NCBI GenBank assembly: GCA_947568535.1
Contig: CANOPF010000005.1
Location: forward strand, 1-45,949
Source: an uncultured Clostridium sp.
Lineage (GTDB): Bacteria > Bacillota > Clostridia > TANB77 > CAG-508
Length of the DNA stretch: 45,949 bases
Reading direction: 5' to 3'
The notes under the pieces are model-generated. The model was not told the origin of the DNA. It saw nothing but the letters and a program-made list of their open reading frames with translations, and ran no database searches. Of the stretch, positions 1-7,275 are shown piece by piece. Each line of letters begins with the position of its first letter. Within the stretch, counting starts at the first letter, position 1. A program made the position numbers and the translations under genes.

Positions 1-2
1 AG

Positions 3-902
3 AATAATCATTATATAGTGGTCAGTGTTGGAAATGGACTGTTTACAACTGGTGGCCATTTTATTGTTTTAACTGGTATTCAAGGAAATACAATAAGTGT
101 GTATGACCCATATTTATATGCTGGAAAATTTGAAACAAGTACACGAAGAGGGAAAGCGACCGTTCAAGGAAGTACAGTGTATGTGACAGTAGAAAACTTT
201 AAAAACTATGCTAATTATCAAAAGTTCTTTTGCTATGCCCATGAAGAAAATATAACAGTGAATCAAACACAAATAGTAACAACAGCTAATTATACAAGAT
301 ATGTAAAGGCAAATGGAGGATTGAATGTGAGAAGTGAACCAAATGGATCCAGAATTGGTGGGTTAGCAAGTGGTACACGAGTAACAGTAGCAAAAACAAG
401 CGGAAATTGGAGCCAAATTATCAATCCAATCAATGGATGGGTATGTTCAGATTATTTAGTAAGTTATGCTAATATACCAACACAAATACAAAATACGGTA
501 GGAATAACAAAGAAATTAAGTCGAGATAGTATCTTATATGCCAATTCAAATTTAACAGGTATCAGGTACAATTATAAAGCAAATACGACCATAACAATAT
601 TGCAGAATATATCTAATACAATAGATAAAGTAAGAGTCAATGCAACTGGAAGAATTGCTTATATAAATAACAGTAATTATACTAATGTTGTAATTAGTAA
701 GCCAAAAAGTACAGTAGGACAATATAAGAGTTTTAGAGGTAGAACTACATTGTACAGCAATAGTAATCTGACTGGGACTAGATATTCTTATTTACCACAG
801 ACTCAAGTTAAAATTGTAAGAAATGTATCTTCTAATGTAGACTATGTTTATGTTGTTAAAACAAAAAGATTTGCTTATGTAAGAACTAATAATTATAAAT
901 AA
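3..902 (+). CDS. Secreted C39-like peptidase with SH3 domain, 5' end cut off
   Basis: The reading frame is open to the window edge, so the N-terminus is missing. What remains starts inside a papain-like C39-type peptidase domain: a GGHFIVLTGI segment with the catalytic-type His, then a DPY stretch where the family has the Asp/Asn. Next is a bacterial SH3 domain (about residues 97-145, GGLNVRSEPNGS to GWVCSDYL), a cell-wall-binding module. The C-terminal half holds two diverged repeats of about 60 residues, each with a YxNSNLTG(I/T)RY core. No membrane anchor is visible in this part. Likely a secreted wall-associated cysteine peptidase or amidase. The substrate is unknown, and the catalytic Cys lies outside the window. 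Confidence 0.72.
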   Translation, partial: NNHYIVVSVGNGLFTTGGHFIVLTGIQGNTISVYDPYLYAGKFETSTRRGKATVQGSTVYVTVENFKNYANYQKFFCYAHEENITVNQTQIVTTANYTRYVKANGGLNVRSEPNGSRIGGLASGTRVTVAKTSGNWSQIINPINGWVCSDYLVSYANIPTQIQNTVGITKKLSRDSILYANSNLTGIRYNYKANTTITILQNISNTIDKVRVNATGRIAYINNSNYTNVVISKPKSTVGQYKSFRGRTTLYSNSNLTGTRYSYLPQTQVKIVRNVSSNVDYVYVVKTKRFAYVRTNNYK

Positions 903-937
903 AAAATGAAAAGAGCAGAGCAGTATTTAATGAAGTC

Positions 938-997
938 AACCCAAATTATTAGACAAAAAAGTTTAATAATTTGGGTTCATTTGATGTCTTCTTTTTA
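938..997 (+). terminator. Rho-independent terminator
   Basis: A perfect 14-bp inverted repeat (938-951 with 964-977, arm AACCCAAATTATTA) is followed by a T-rich tract at 990-997. It sits 35 bases after the C39-like gene and should end it. Confidence 0.7.
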
Positions 998-1072
998 ATT
1001 CTTCGTTAGCTCCATTTTCTAGGTAAGTACTATGAGTTAATATCATATTTAAGGTAGTTACCTCAACAAGAT

Positions 1073-1097
1073 TATCACTTTAGAGTGATATTTTTTA
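1073..1097 (+). terminator. Possible terminator hairpin
   Basis: TATCACT, a 4-base loop and AGTGATA are followed by a T tract. No gene on this strand ends just upstream, so it may belong to an eroded gene in 1000-1070. Otherwise I see nothing in 998-1139. Confidence 0.4.
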
Positions 1098-1139
1098 TTT
1101 TTTTGGCAAATTTAGATTGAGAACATTAGCTAATCTAGT

Positions 1140-1376
1140 TTAGAAATCCATATCTTTAGCCATATCGTTGAGATCTATTAAATGATTATTTTTATCAAGG
1201 ATTTTAAATTCATAATTGCAAATTTTTGCAATTTGTAAAATTGTTTCAAAATCAGCTTGGCTGTTTTCCCTTTCATAACTTGAAATAGTATTATATGCTA
1301 GGTTTAGTTTATGAGCCAAATCTTTTTGTGTAAGTCCAGCTGATAATCTCATATTTTTCAATAAAATTCCAATCAT
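1140..1376 (-). CDS. XRE-family HTH regulator
   Basis: A small protein of 78 residues that is almost only a Cro/CI-type helix-turn-helix (residues 1-60): LLKNMRLSAGLTQKDLAHKL, then NTISSYERENSQ in the recognition region. A short hydrophilic tail follows. I place the start at the second possible ATG because a GGGGTG Shine-Dalgarno at 1385-1390 lies 8 bases from it and only 2 from the upstream ATG. It is transcribed away from a cluster of tiny genes beginning at 1488, an arrangement typical of phage or plasmid-type repressors. Target unknown. It could repress the divergent promoter at 1441-1469. Confidence 0.8.
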   Translation of the reverse strand: MIGILLKNMRLSAGLTQKDLAHKLNLAYNTISSYERENSQADFETILQIAKICNYEFKILDKNNHLIDLNDMAKDMDF

Positions 1377-1440
1377 AATCATTACACCCCATAATTATTA
1401 TCACAAAATTGAAATCAATTATGAGAAAAATGCAAGAAAC

Positions 1441-1469
1441 TTGCAATAACTAAATAAAAGTGATATAAT
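1441..1469 (+). promoter_or_regulatory. SigA-type promoter
   Basis: TTGCAA (1441-1446), 17-base spacer, TATAAT (1464-1469), 18 bases before the ATG of the small gene at 1488. Confidence 0.65.
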
Positions 1470-1487
1470 GGAAAAAAGGATGTAGAA

Positions 1488-1652
1488 ATGTTTAAAATAG
1501 ATGAAAAGAGAATACAATCTTGTATAGAGCATAGGGATTATTGTTCTGCAATAGAGTATGCGATATTAGTTAGAGAAAAGTATAAGGATAAAGAAAGAGA
1601 TTATTTTGAAAAAATAATAAGCTGTTTTAAAAGTGGTAAGTATAATATTTAG
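1488..1652 (+). CDS. Small hypothetical protein (54 aa)
   Basis: ATG preceded by an AAAAGGATG ribosome-binding site and the promoter at 1441-1469. The product is a highly charged helical peptide (MFKIDEKRIQSCIEHRDY...), with no membrane segment and no family I recognise. It belongs to a run of micro-genes (1488, 1740, 1988, 2642) each with its own Shine-Dalgarno. Such runs are common in Clostridia accessory DNA. Function unknown. Confidence 0.5.
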   Translation: MFKIDEKRIQSCIEHRDYCSAIEYAILVREKYKDKERDYFEKIISCFKSGKYNI

Positions 1653-1739
1653 GCTTGTAGAAAATTAGAGTTTTTCGACAAATTTTAACACTTTTATTTT
1701 ACATAATATGGTATAGTAAATTAAAGGAGATGATGTAGA

Positions 1740-1916
1740 ATGAAAGAAGCCTATAGAAAATCTCTACAAATGATAAAAGTGTTAAGAATAAAGAATGCGA
1801 AAGAATATAACAAGTTAGTAGATAGTTACCTAATTTTAAATTTAGAAAGCTTAAAGTATATAACAGGAACAAGAACATTTAAGAAACTTAAAATATTAGC
1901 AGAGGAAGTCGTATAA
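1740..1916 (+). CDS. Small basic hypothetical protein (58 aa)
   Basis: ATG 9 bases after AAAGGAGATG. The predicted product is lysine-rich and helical (begins MKEAYRKSLQMIKVLRIKNA) with no signal peptide. The stop codon lies inside the loop of a terminator (1905-1929), so this is a self-contained transcription unit. Not recognised. The clean start, stop and terminator favour a real gene. Confidence 0.55.
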   Translation: MKEAYRKSLQMIKVLRIKNAKEYNKLVDSYLILNLESLKYITGTRTFKKLKILAEEVV

Positions 1917-1929
1917 GACTTCTTTTTTT
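1905..1929 (+). terminator. Rho-independent terminator
   Basis: GAAGTC, GTATAA loop, GACTTC, then seven T. It overlaps the end of the 58-aa gene. Confidence 0.7.
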
Positions 1930-1935
1930 GTCTTA

Positions 1936-1951
1936 GTTTCTCATAAGAAAC
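1936..1951. promoter_or_regulatory. Operator-like palindrome, copy 1
   Basis: GTTTCT-CATA-AGAAAC. The same 18 bases (1936-1953) recur exactly at 2473-2490. The two copies bracket a micro-gene and the XRE regulator at 2204, so they are candidate binding sites for that protein. Confidence 0.5.
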
Positions 1952-1987
1952 CATATACATGCTATTATCAAAAAGGGAGATGATAAC

Positions 1988-2167
1988 ATGAAAAATTATT
2001 ATGAAAAAAGTAAAAAAATCTTTATAAATAAAATAAAAGAAAATAGGAATATCAGAAAAGAAGAATGGGACAAATATGCACAAGAGAATTGTTTGTTTAG
2101 TACTAATACATTAATGTTTCATGTAAATGCTAAATCTTTTGAAGATTTAAAACAGAAACTTTCATAA
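1988..2167 (+). CDS. Small hypothetical protein (59 aa)
   Basis: ATG after AAAAGGGAGATGATAAC. The first half is basic (MKNYYEKSKKIFINKIKENRN) and the second more acidic, ending FEDLKQKLS. It looks like a small helical DNA-binding or adaptor protein but matches no family I can name. It lies 36 bases upstream of the XRE gene at 2204, likely the same transcript, and downstream of an operator-like palindrome. Confidence 0.5.
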   Translation: MKNYYEKSKKIFINKIKENRNIRKEEWDKYAQENCLFSTNTLMFHVNAKSFEDLKQKLS

Positions 2168-2203
2168 ACCAGAGGAAAATGTACATACTAAGGATGAGGT
2201 ATT

Positions 2204-2404
2204 ATGAGAGTAGAAATATTAATAAGACAGGTAAGAAAAAGTAAAGATATAAGTATTATAGAACTAGCGAAGATAACAAAATTATCTAAAGGCCATATAA
2301 GTAAAATAGAAAGAGGAGAAACAAGACCGACTATAGATACATTGGTAAACATTGCATTGGCTTTAAAGGTGGATGTATCTGAATTATATAAAATATATTA
2401 TTAA
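2204..2404 (+). CDS. XRE-family HTH regulator, compact
   Basis: 66 residues, essentially a single Cro/CI helix-turn-helix: ELAKITKLSKGHISKIERGETRPTIDTLVNIALAL covers the turn and the conserved scaffold helix. Shine-Dalgarno AAGGATGAGG precedes the ATG. It is followed at once by a terminator, and two identical palindromes flank the transcription unit (1936-1951, 2473-2488), consistent with autoregulation, although binding is inferred. Probably the regulator of the micro-gene cluster. Confidence 0.85.
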   Translation: MRVEILIRQVRKSKDISIIELAKITKLSKGHISKIERGETRPTIDTLVNIALALKVDVSELYKIYY

Positions 2405-2405
2405 G

Positions 2406-2430
2406 TACAGTTTATAAACTGTATTTTTTT
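2406..2430 (+). terminator. Rho-independent terminator
   Basis: Perfect palindrome TACAGTTTA/TAAACTGTA followed by seven T, immediately after the XRE stop codon. Confidence 0.8.
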
Positions 2431-2440
2431 AAAATACTTT

Positions 2441-2490
2441 TTTCGTAAAAGAAAATGGCGCTTTCGTAAAAGGTTTCTCATAAGAAACCA
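2441..2490. promoter_or_regulatory. Repeat-rich control region with operator copy 2
   Basis: TTTCGTAAAA occurs twice (2441-2450 and 2462-2471), then the palindrome GTTTCT-CATA-AGAAAC at 2473-2488. A 12-bp perfect palindrome TAGTGGCCACTA follows at 2544-2555. The rest of 2491-2641 shows only a GGAG ribosome-binding site before the next micro-gene. Confidence 0.45.
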
Positions 2491-2641
2491 AATTCGAATT
2501 ATTAAAAAAGAAGAAATATTTCAAAAAAATTAAAAAAGTTGCATAGTGGCCACTAGAGATTCAAATGTCGAATGTTGTAAAATTAACTCAGTATCAAAAA
2601 AAGAATACGTATTCAAACTAATAAAAAGGAGAATATGAGAT

Positions 2642-2779
2642 ATGAAAGATGTAGTATTAAATGAAATTAAAAAAGGATTAAATTGGAAGGAAAGAATTAT
2701 ACTTGCTTTATTTGGGGATTTGTTTTATTATGTATATAAAAAAGGTATGACGGATTGTTATAAGTACTATAATAGATAG
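2642..2779 (+). CDS. Small hypothetical protein (45 aa)
   Basis: ATG preceded by AAAAGGAGAATATGAG. The sequence has an amphipathic first half and a mixed hydrophobic/aromatic centre (WKERIILALFGDLFYYVYKK), so it may touch the membrane, although a full transmembrane span is doubtful. The stop codon falls in the terminator at 2762-2788. Function unknown. Confidence 0.5.
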   Translation: MKDVVLNEIKKGLNWKERIILALFGDLFYYVYKKGMTDCYKYYNR

Positions 2780-2788
2780 TACTTTTTT
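2762..2788 (+). terminator. Rho-independent terminator
   Basis: AAGTACTA, 7-base loop, TAGTACTT and a T run. It overlaps the stop codons of two convergent small genes. Confidence 0.7.
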
Positions 2789-2895
2789 CTGCTAACATCT
2801 GGTAAAGTTATATCTAAGTCAAATTGTTTTCCTCCTGAAATTACACCGTCAACATCAAGAACTGGACAAAAAGGTTTTTTATTATCCATTTCCAT
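2767..2895 (-). CDS. Small hypothetical protein (42 aa)
   Basis: Minus-strand frame starting at ATG 2895 after AAAGGA. The product has the non-random look of a real protein (KPFCPVLDVDGVISGGKQF, then DLDITLPDV), but I cannot assign a family. It may be a fragment of a larger ancestral gene. It converges on the 45-aa gene and shares its terminator region. A palindrome AGTAAC-6 bases-GTTACT (2916-2933) lies just upstream and may be its operator. Confidence 0.4.
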   Translation of the reverse strand: MEMDNKKPFCPVLDVDGVISGGKQFDLDITLPDVSRKKYYLL

Positions 2896-3013
2896 ATATA
2901 TCATTCCTTTCTTTTAGTAACTTTAATGTTACTTTATATATCATATGAAAAAAATGTAAAATGTTGAAGAAATTTGTCTAGTATTTTTTAAAAAAATTTT
3001 GTATAATAGAACT

Positions 3014-3385
3014 ATGATGATGAATAAAAAATGTATAATCATAATAGAAATATTAGGAATGGTTATTTTATATGTTTTTGTCCATTCTCCATACTTACAG
3101 ATTGTGCCACCATGTTGGGTTTTCCAAACGACAGGTTTACTTTGCCCAGCTTGTGGAGGGACTAGATGCGTACTATACTTATTAAAAGGAGATTGGGTAA
3201 GAGCATTTTTTTCCCATATAGTATTTTTTATCAGTATACTATATATATGGATGATAAATATAATTTATTTGATTAATGTAAATAAGAAGAAAAAAATAGG
3301 AACATGGTTATATCAAAAATATTGGTATACATATATATTTGCTGTAATATTAATGATTTATACAATTATGAGAAATATATTGTAA
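3014..3385 (+). CDS. DUF2752 membrane protein
   Basis: About 123 residues with an N-terminal membrane segment and two C-terminal hydrophobic segments. The family signature is plain: GLLCPACGGTRCVLYLLKGD, the CPxCGxTR motif followed by the ..GDWVRAFFSH stretch. DUF2752 proteins are small membrane proteins often near TM2/DUF4190 genes, as here. Biochemical role unknown. Three consecutive ATG codons (3014, 3017, 3020) lie 6 bases after a TATAAT (3002-3007), and no Shine-Dalgarno is visible, so translation may be leaderless. Confidence 0.8.
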   Translation: MMMNKKCIIIIEILGMVILYVFVHSPYLQIVPPCWVFQTTGLLCPACGGTRCVLYLLKGDWVRAFFSHIVFFISILYIWMINIIYLINVNKKKKIGTWLYQKYWYTYIFAVILMIYTIMRNIL

Positions 3386-3434
3386 AAGAGCGAAAAAAAT
3401 AGTATAATAAAAAAAGAAAAGAAAGGAGAGTCAT

Positions 3435-3803
3435 ATGGAGGAAGAAAAAAAAGAAGTAATAGAGGTACAAACAGTACAGGAAAGTGAAAAAGAGAAATCT
3501 AAAAAAGAGAAGAAAGGTTTATGCATTGCATCTATGGTATTAGGAATTGTAGCTTTAGTATTTTTCTGTATATGGTACATATCTATACCTTGTGGAATAT
3601 TAGCGGTAATCTTTGGTATTATCGGAATAAAAACAATAAATAAAGGAATGGCAATAGCAGGATTAATAACAGGTGCTATCGGATTAGTTGTGTCTATCCT
3701 TATTATTATCATTTTATTTATATTCGGGTTTGCCATTGGAATGTCAGATGCATTAGAGGAATATAGTCATAATAGAAACTCTAGTTGGTATAGATATCGT
3801 TAG
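3435..3803 (+). CDS. DUF4190-type small membrane protein
   Basis: 122 residues: a charged Glu/Lys-rich cytoplasmic N-terminus (1-30), then a glycine-rich hydrophobic pair of membrane segments with the DUF4190 pattern SMVLGIVALV ... GILAVIFGIIGIKTINKGMAIAGLITGAIGLV, and a short polar tail. Good ribosome-binding site AAAGGAGAG. It follows the DUF2752 gene by 49 bases, probably as one unit, and ends at a strong terminator. Function unknown; such proteins occur in clusters of small envelope proteins. Confidence 0.75.
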   Translation: MEEEKKEVIEVQTVQESEKEKSKKEKKGLCIASMVLGIVALVFFCIWYISIPCGILAVIFGIIGIKTINKGMAIAGLITGAIGLVVSILIIIILFIFGFAIGMSDALEEYSHNRNSSWYRYR

Positions 3804-3818
3804 AATAGTATAAAAAAG

Positions 3819-3849
3819 TTGCCAAAGTTATTGTTTTGGCAATTTTTTT
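3819..3849 (+). terminator. Rho-independent terminator
   Basis: TTGCCAAA, loop, TTTGGCAA, then seven T. Confidence 0.8.
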
Positions 3850-3951
3850 ATGTTTAGACATAATATAGGATACACAATAAGTTAATAAATATAGAATTTT
3901 CTATCAAAGAAAAGCATATAATTAAAATAACTTTAACTGGGAGGGATTATT

Positions 3952-4164
3952 ATGTTTTTCGTAATCAACAAACAAAAAATATATACATATTTAGTATCTA
4001 TTGTCACAGTGGTGCTATTATTTTGTGTAGCAGGAAGTGTAAATAATACAAGTACTAGTAGGGATGCGATACAAACAGTTAGTGAACCACAAAAGCGACT
4101 GCCTATTTACCAGGTACAGACAGAGGACAAAAAAGTTTCATTAACAATGAATTGTGCATGGTAA
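3952..4164 (+). pseudogene. Polysaccharide deacetylase, 5' part (gene split by the mobile element)
   Basis: Encodes the first 70 residues of a PdaB/YlxY-type polysaccharide deacetylase: a membrane anchor (about residues 10-28), a linker, and the first strand of the NodB fold (KKVSLTMNCAW, where most relatives have a T/SFDAAW-like segment). It then stops at TAA because the element at 4162 interrupts it. The 3' part continues exactly at 11771 (NADDIDTILDTL...), so the two halves were one gene. Shine-Dalgarno GGGAGGG. In spore formers this family acts on peptidoglycan during sporulation. Precise excision would give a 261-residue protein, provided the CGG site at 12125 is recoded. Confidence 0.85.
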
Positions 4165-4183
4165 CAATTACTTTTGTGATAGA
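4139..4183. other. attL of the serine-recombinase element
   Basis: The host half-site ends ...AATTGTGCA-TG. The element half-site GTAACAATTA is followed by CTTTTGTGATAGA (4171-4183), the inverted partner of 11745-11757. The crossover dinucleotide is inferred to be TG at 4159-4160. Confidence 0.75.
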
Positions 4184-4212
4184 AAATAAAAACAAGTTAT
4201 TTTAGGATTTTG

Positions 4213-4246
4213 AAAAGGATTACTAATTTAGGATAGTAATTCTTTT
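4213..4246 (+). terminator. Terminator at the left end of the element
   Basis: GGATTACTA, 8-base loop, TAGTAATTC (one G-T pair), with flanking A4/T4 extension. It would stop read-through from the interrupted deacetylase gene into the element. Confidence 0.55.
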
Positions 4247-4248
4247 AT

Positions 4249-4277
4249 TTGATTAGAGTGTTTTAATGTGATATAAT
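4249..4277 (+). promoter_or_regulatory. SigA-type promoter for the GNAT gene
   Basis: TTGATT (4249-4254), 17 bases, TATAAT (4272-4277), 33 bases before the ATG. Confidence 0.7.
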
Positions 4278-4310
4278 CATCACAATAGTAATAATGAGGG
4301 GGAATTTAGT

Positions 4311-4886
4311 ATGCAGTATTATAAAAAATTAGTAGGAGATAGAATATACTTATCACCAAAAGGAGTATCAGATGATGAAGTACAAAAATTTACAGAATGG
4401 ATGAATGATTTTGAAGTTACTGATTATACTGGAAGAAGTGGACAAATAACAACATTAGTTGGAGAAAAAGAGTATTTAGAAAATTCAGCAAGAGATACTA
4501 AAAATAGAAATTTTGATATTGTTGAATTAAATGATAACAAACTTATTGGAACTTTAGGACTAGTGCATATTAATTGGATTGAAAGAAGTGCAGAACTAGG
4601 AATATTTATTGGCGATAAAGAATTTAGAAGTAATGGATATGGTACTGAAGCTATAAAATTATTATTAGAGTATGGGTTTAAATATCTTAATTTGCATAGT
4701 ATAAGATTAAGTCTTCTTGCAATAAATGAAAGAGCACATAAATGTTATCTAAATTGTGGTTTTAAAGATACTGGATATAGTAGAGAAGAAATATTTTTAA
4801 ATGGAAAATACTATGATAAATTACATATGGATATATTAGAAAATGAATTTGAAGGAGATTATATTAGAAATAGAAATATAATTTAA
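4311..4886 (+). CDS. GNAT acetyltransferase, RimJ/RimL type
   Basis: 191 residues with the GNAT fold of the RimL/SpeG branch: strand-helix N-terminus (RIYLSPKGVSDDEVQKFTEW), the central ELGIFIGDKEFRSNGYGTEAIKLLLEYGF acetyl-CoA region containing the R/Q-x-x-G-x-G/A-like loop (RSNGYG), and a C-terminal NERAHKCYLNCGFKDTGY motif. Members acetylate ribosomal protein N-termini, polyamines or antibiotics; the substrate cannot be inferred. It has its own promoter and GAGGGGG ribosome-binding site. First cargo gene from the left end of the element. Confidence 0.85.
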   Translation: MQYYKKLVGDRIYLSPKGVSDDEVQKFTEWMNDFEVTDYTGRSGQITTLVGEKEYLENSARDTKNRNFDIVELNDNKLIGTLGLVHINWIERSAELGIFIGDKEFRSNGYGTEAIKLLLEYGFKYLNLHSIRLSLLAINERAHKCYLNCGFKDTGYSREEIFLNGKYYDKLHMDILENEFEGDYIRNRNII

Positions 4887-4889
4887 AAA

Positions 4890-4928
4890 TTGATAAGTAT
4901 TAGAAATTATGCTATGCTAATAGCATAG
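4890..4928 (+). promoter_or_regulatory. Promoter with overlapping operator for mntA-hepT
   Basis: TTGATA (4890-4895), 17 bases, TATGCT (4913-4918). A palindrome CTATGC-TAATA-GCATAG (4912-4928) covers the -10, as expected of a toxin-antitoxin autorepression site. Confidence 0.6.
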
Positions 4929-4954
4929 TATAAGATTAAAGAGAGGTTAATATC

Positions 4955-5263
4955 ATGAGTGAAAAAATATATACGATTGAAGAAATAAAGAAAATGCTAG
5001 AAGAACTTTTAAAAGATAAGCCAGTATATCAAGTAATACTATTTGGTTCTTATGCAAAACAAAAAGCTACAAAAAAGAGCGATGTAGATTTAATAATAGA
5101 TACAAATTCAGAGTTGAAAGGATTTGCACTATTAAAGCTAATATGCCAAATAGAAGAAAAACTACAAAAAGAGATTGATGGGTTTGAAAAATATGAGATA
5201 ATAGAAAATTCATTAATCGATAAAGAAATAAAAGAAACAGGAGTGGTTGTATATGAAAAATAA
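4955..5263 (+). CDS. mntA: MntA-type nucleotidyltransferase antitoxin
   Basis: 102 residues, a minimal nucleotidyltransferase with the catalytic GSYAKQKATKKSDVDL motif (GSxA...SDxDL, residues 31-46) that holds two metal-binding Asp. In HEPN/MNT (type VII) systems this enzyme neutralises the HEPN toxin by adding AMP near its active-site Tyr. It overlaps hepT by 11 bases, the usual tight coupling. The promoter is covered by a palindrome, suggesting autoregulation. Cargo of the integrated element, where it may stabilise maintenance. Confidence 0.88.
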   Translation: MSEKIYTIEEIKKMLEELLKDKPVYQVILFGSYAKQKATKKSDVDLIIDTNSELKGFALLKLICQIEEKLQKEIDGFEKYEIIENSLIDKEIKETGVVVYEK

Positions 5264-5597
5264 AGAATATATGTCATTAAAAAAGATGATACAATATATA
5301 AATAAAGCATTAAAATATACAGATGGTTGTGATTTTAAATCATTTTCAAGTAACGAAGAAAAAGTAGATGCCACAGTTTTTGCTATTAGTCAAATAGGTG
5401 AATTAGTTAAAAACATAAGTAAAGAGACAATGGAAAAATATTCTAATATAGAGTGGATTATTATAAAAAATTTAAGAAACAAAATTGTTCACGATTATGA
5501 AGGAATAAAGTTAAACTTTATATGGGATATTATAACAAAAGATATCATGCAATTGAAAGTGGATTTAGAGAAAATATTGGAAGATAATGATAATTAA
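5253..5597 (+). CDS. hepT: HepT-type HEPN ribonuclease toxin
   Basis: 114 residues of the DUF86/HEPN helical-bundle family. The ribonuclease motif Rx4HxY is present as RNKIVHDY (about residues 79-86), with the preceding IGELVKNIS helix typical of HepT. The start is the ATG at 5253, after AGGAGTGG and inside the end of mntA. HepT proteins cleave RNA, often tRNA, until modified by MntA. It ends at a terminator that is duplicated further right (7224-7275). Confidence 0.87.
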   Translation: MKNKEYMSLKKMIQYINKALKYTDGCDFKSFSSNEEKVDATVFAISQIGELVKNISKETMEKYSNIEWIIIKNLRNKIVHDYEGIKLNFIWDIITKDIMQLKVDLEKILEDNDN

Positions 5598-5607
5598 AAA
5601 TCTATTA

Positions 5608-5697
5608 TGAAAATAGTCTAAAAGAATTACTTATTTTAAAGTTAGTAGTTCTTTTTTTAGTTAGAAATTGTGAGAGCATAATTTCGAAAAGGTGAAT
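5608..5697 (+). repeat. Terminator-bearing direct repeat, copy 1
   Basis: Bases 5608-5659 match 7224-7275 with only two or three changes and contain a terminator (AGAATTACT, loop, AGTAGTTCT, seven T). Bases 5657-5697 (TTAGTTAGAAATTGTGAGAG...) match the stretch from 7386. The second copy is split by a 110-base hairpin block. The rest of 5698-5800 is AT-rich with no gene. Confidence 0.7.
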
Positions 5698-5830
5698 AGG
5701 GAATTAATAAATAATGTGTAAAGTAATTGTAAAAAAAACAAAAAAATGTGTAAAACATAATAAAAATATTTTAAAAAACGTGTATTTATTTTTTATATAT
5801 GTTATAATATATATATAGGAGATGATACAA

Positions 5831-7147
5831 ATGTATAGAAAAATAATGGAAGAATTAATAAAATGGAAAAAAGATAAAGAAAGGAAACCTTTAATACTAC
5901 GAGGAGCAAGACAAGTTGGAAAAACATATATAATAAAACAATTTGGAGAGGAAAACTATGATGGAGTTGCCTATTTTAACTTTGATCATGATACACAATT
6001 ACACAATATGTTTGAAAATACAAAAGATCCAACAAGTATATTAGAACAATTGGCTTTTGTTTATGGAAAAGCAATTGTACCACAAAAAACACTAATTGTT
6101 TTTGACGAAATACAAGAATGTCCAAATGCATTAAATTCACTGAAATATTTTGAAGAAGAAGCCAAAGAGTACCATATAGTTAGTGCAGGTTCATTGCTTG
6201 GAATTAGATTATCACATACATCTTTTCCAGTAGGTAAAGTAGACTTTCTAGATATGTATCCAATGACATTTACAGAATTTTTAGAGGCAGATGGACAAAA
6301 AAATTTAGTTGATTATATGAATTCAATTAAAAAAATAGAGAACATTCCAGACATATTTTTTAATAAGTTAAGTGAAAAACTAAAAGCATATTTTATAATA
6401 GGAGGTATGCCAGAGGTTGTAGCTTCATGGACAAAATATAAAGATATGGAAAAAGTAAATAAAATACAAGATAACATTTTAAAATCTTATGAGAGCGATT
6501 TTTCTAAACACACTACAAATGTAGAGGCTAATAGAATTTCTATAATTTGGAATAGTATACCATCTCAAATATCAAAAGAGAACAAGAAATTTTTGTATCA
6601 AGTTGCAAAAGATGGTGCTAGAGCAAGAGAATATGAAGGTGCTGTAAATTGGTTAAGAGATGCAAACGTAGTGAATAAAATATATAATGTAACAAAACCT
6701 AGTATGCCACTTATTAGCTATAATGATTTGGCATCATTTAAAATGTATTTAAATGATGTAGGCTTATTGAGAAAGAAAACAGATTTAAATAGTAAAGTTA
6801 TTATAGAAGAGGATAAATTGTTCCAAGAATTTAAAGGAGCTTTAACAGAAAATTATGTATTACAGACATTAATTGCAAATGGACTAAAACCATATTACTA
6901 CACATTTGATAATAGATATGAAATAGATTTTATAATTCAATATCAAAATGAAATAATTCCTATTGAAGTTAAAGCTGGTAAGAGTTTGAATAATACTAGT
7001 TTAAAGGTTTATAATCAAATTAATGAACCAAAGATAAGGATTAGATTTTCAATGAAAAATTTAAATAAAGATGATAATTTGATTAATATACCATTATTTA
7101 TGGTGGAATATTTGGAAAAATTAGTGTTAATAGATAATGAATTGTAA
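5831..7147 (+). CDS. AAA_14/DUF4143 ATPase
   Basis: 438 residues. N-terminal P-loop ATPase with Walker A GARQVGKTY (about 28-36) and Walker B LIVFDEIQECP (about 90-100), sensor region VSAGSLLGIRL. It is followed by the DUF4143 winged-helix part and a C-terminal PD-(D/E)XK-like core, EIDFIIQ ... IPIEVKAGK. Start chosen at ATG 5831 because AGGAG (5817-5821) lies 9 bases upstream. A TATAAT is at 5803-5808 without a clear -35. These ATPases are common in anaerobes and mobile DNA; their cellular role is unsettled. Confidence 0.85.
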   Translation: MYRKIMEELIKWKKDKERKPLILRGARQVGKTYIIKQFGEENYDGVAYFNFDHDTQLHNMFENTKDPTSILEQLAFVYGKAIVPQKTLIVFDEIQECPNALNSLKYFEEEAKEYHIVSAGSLLGIRLSHTSFPVGKVDFLDMYPMTFTEFLEADGQKNLVDYMNSIKKIENIPDIFFNKLSEKLKAYFIIGGMPEVVASWTKYKDMEKVNKIQDNILKSYESDFSKHTTNVEANRISIIWNSIPSQISKENKKFLYQVAKDGARAREYEGAVNWLRDANVVNKIYNVTKPSMPLISYNDLASFKMYLNDVGLLRKKTDLNSKVIIEEDKLFQEFKGALTENYVLQTLIANGLKPYYYTFDNRYEIDFIIQYQNEIIPIEVKAGKSLNNTSLKVYNQINEPKIRIRFSMKNLNKDDNLINIPLFMVEYLEKLVLIDNEL

Positions 7148-7151
7148 TAGA

Positions 7152-7226
7152 AACTTATATTACGAATCACCAGCATATGTATATGAGATATTAAAAGAAG
7201 AATTAGAAAAAATAAGTAGAAAATGA
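7152..7226 (+). pseudogene. Short C-terminal remnant
   Basis: An open stretch reading NLYYESPAYVYEILKEELEKI to a TGA, without a start codon of its own, directly after the ATPase gene. It looks like the last 25 residues of a lost gene. I cannot name the parent. Confidence 0.3.
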
Positions 7227-7275
7227 AAATAGTCCAAAAGAATTACTGATTTTAAAGTTAGTAGTTCTTTTTTTA
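7224..7275 (+). repeat. Terminator-bearing direct repeat, copy 2
   Basis: Near-identical to 5608-5659, including the terminator stem and T run. The continuation of copy 1 resumes here only at 7386, after an inserted hairpin block. Confidence 0.7.
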
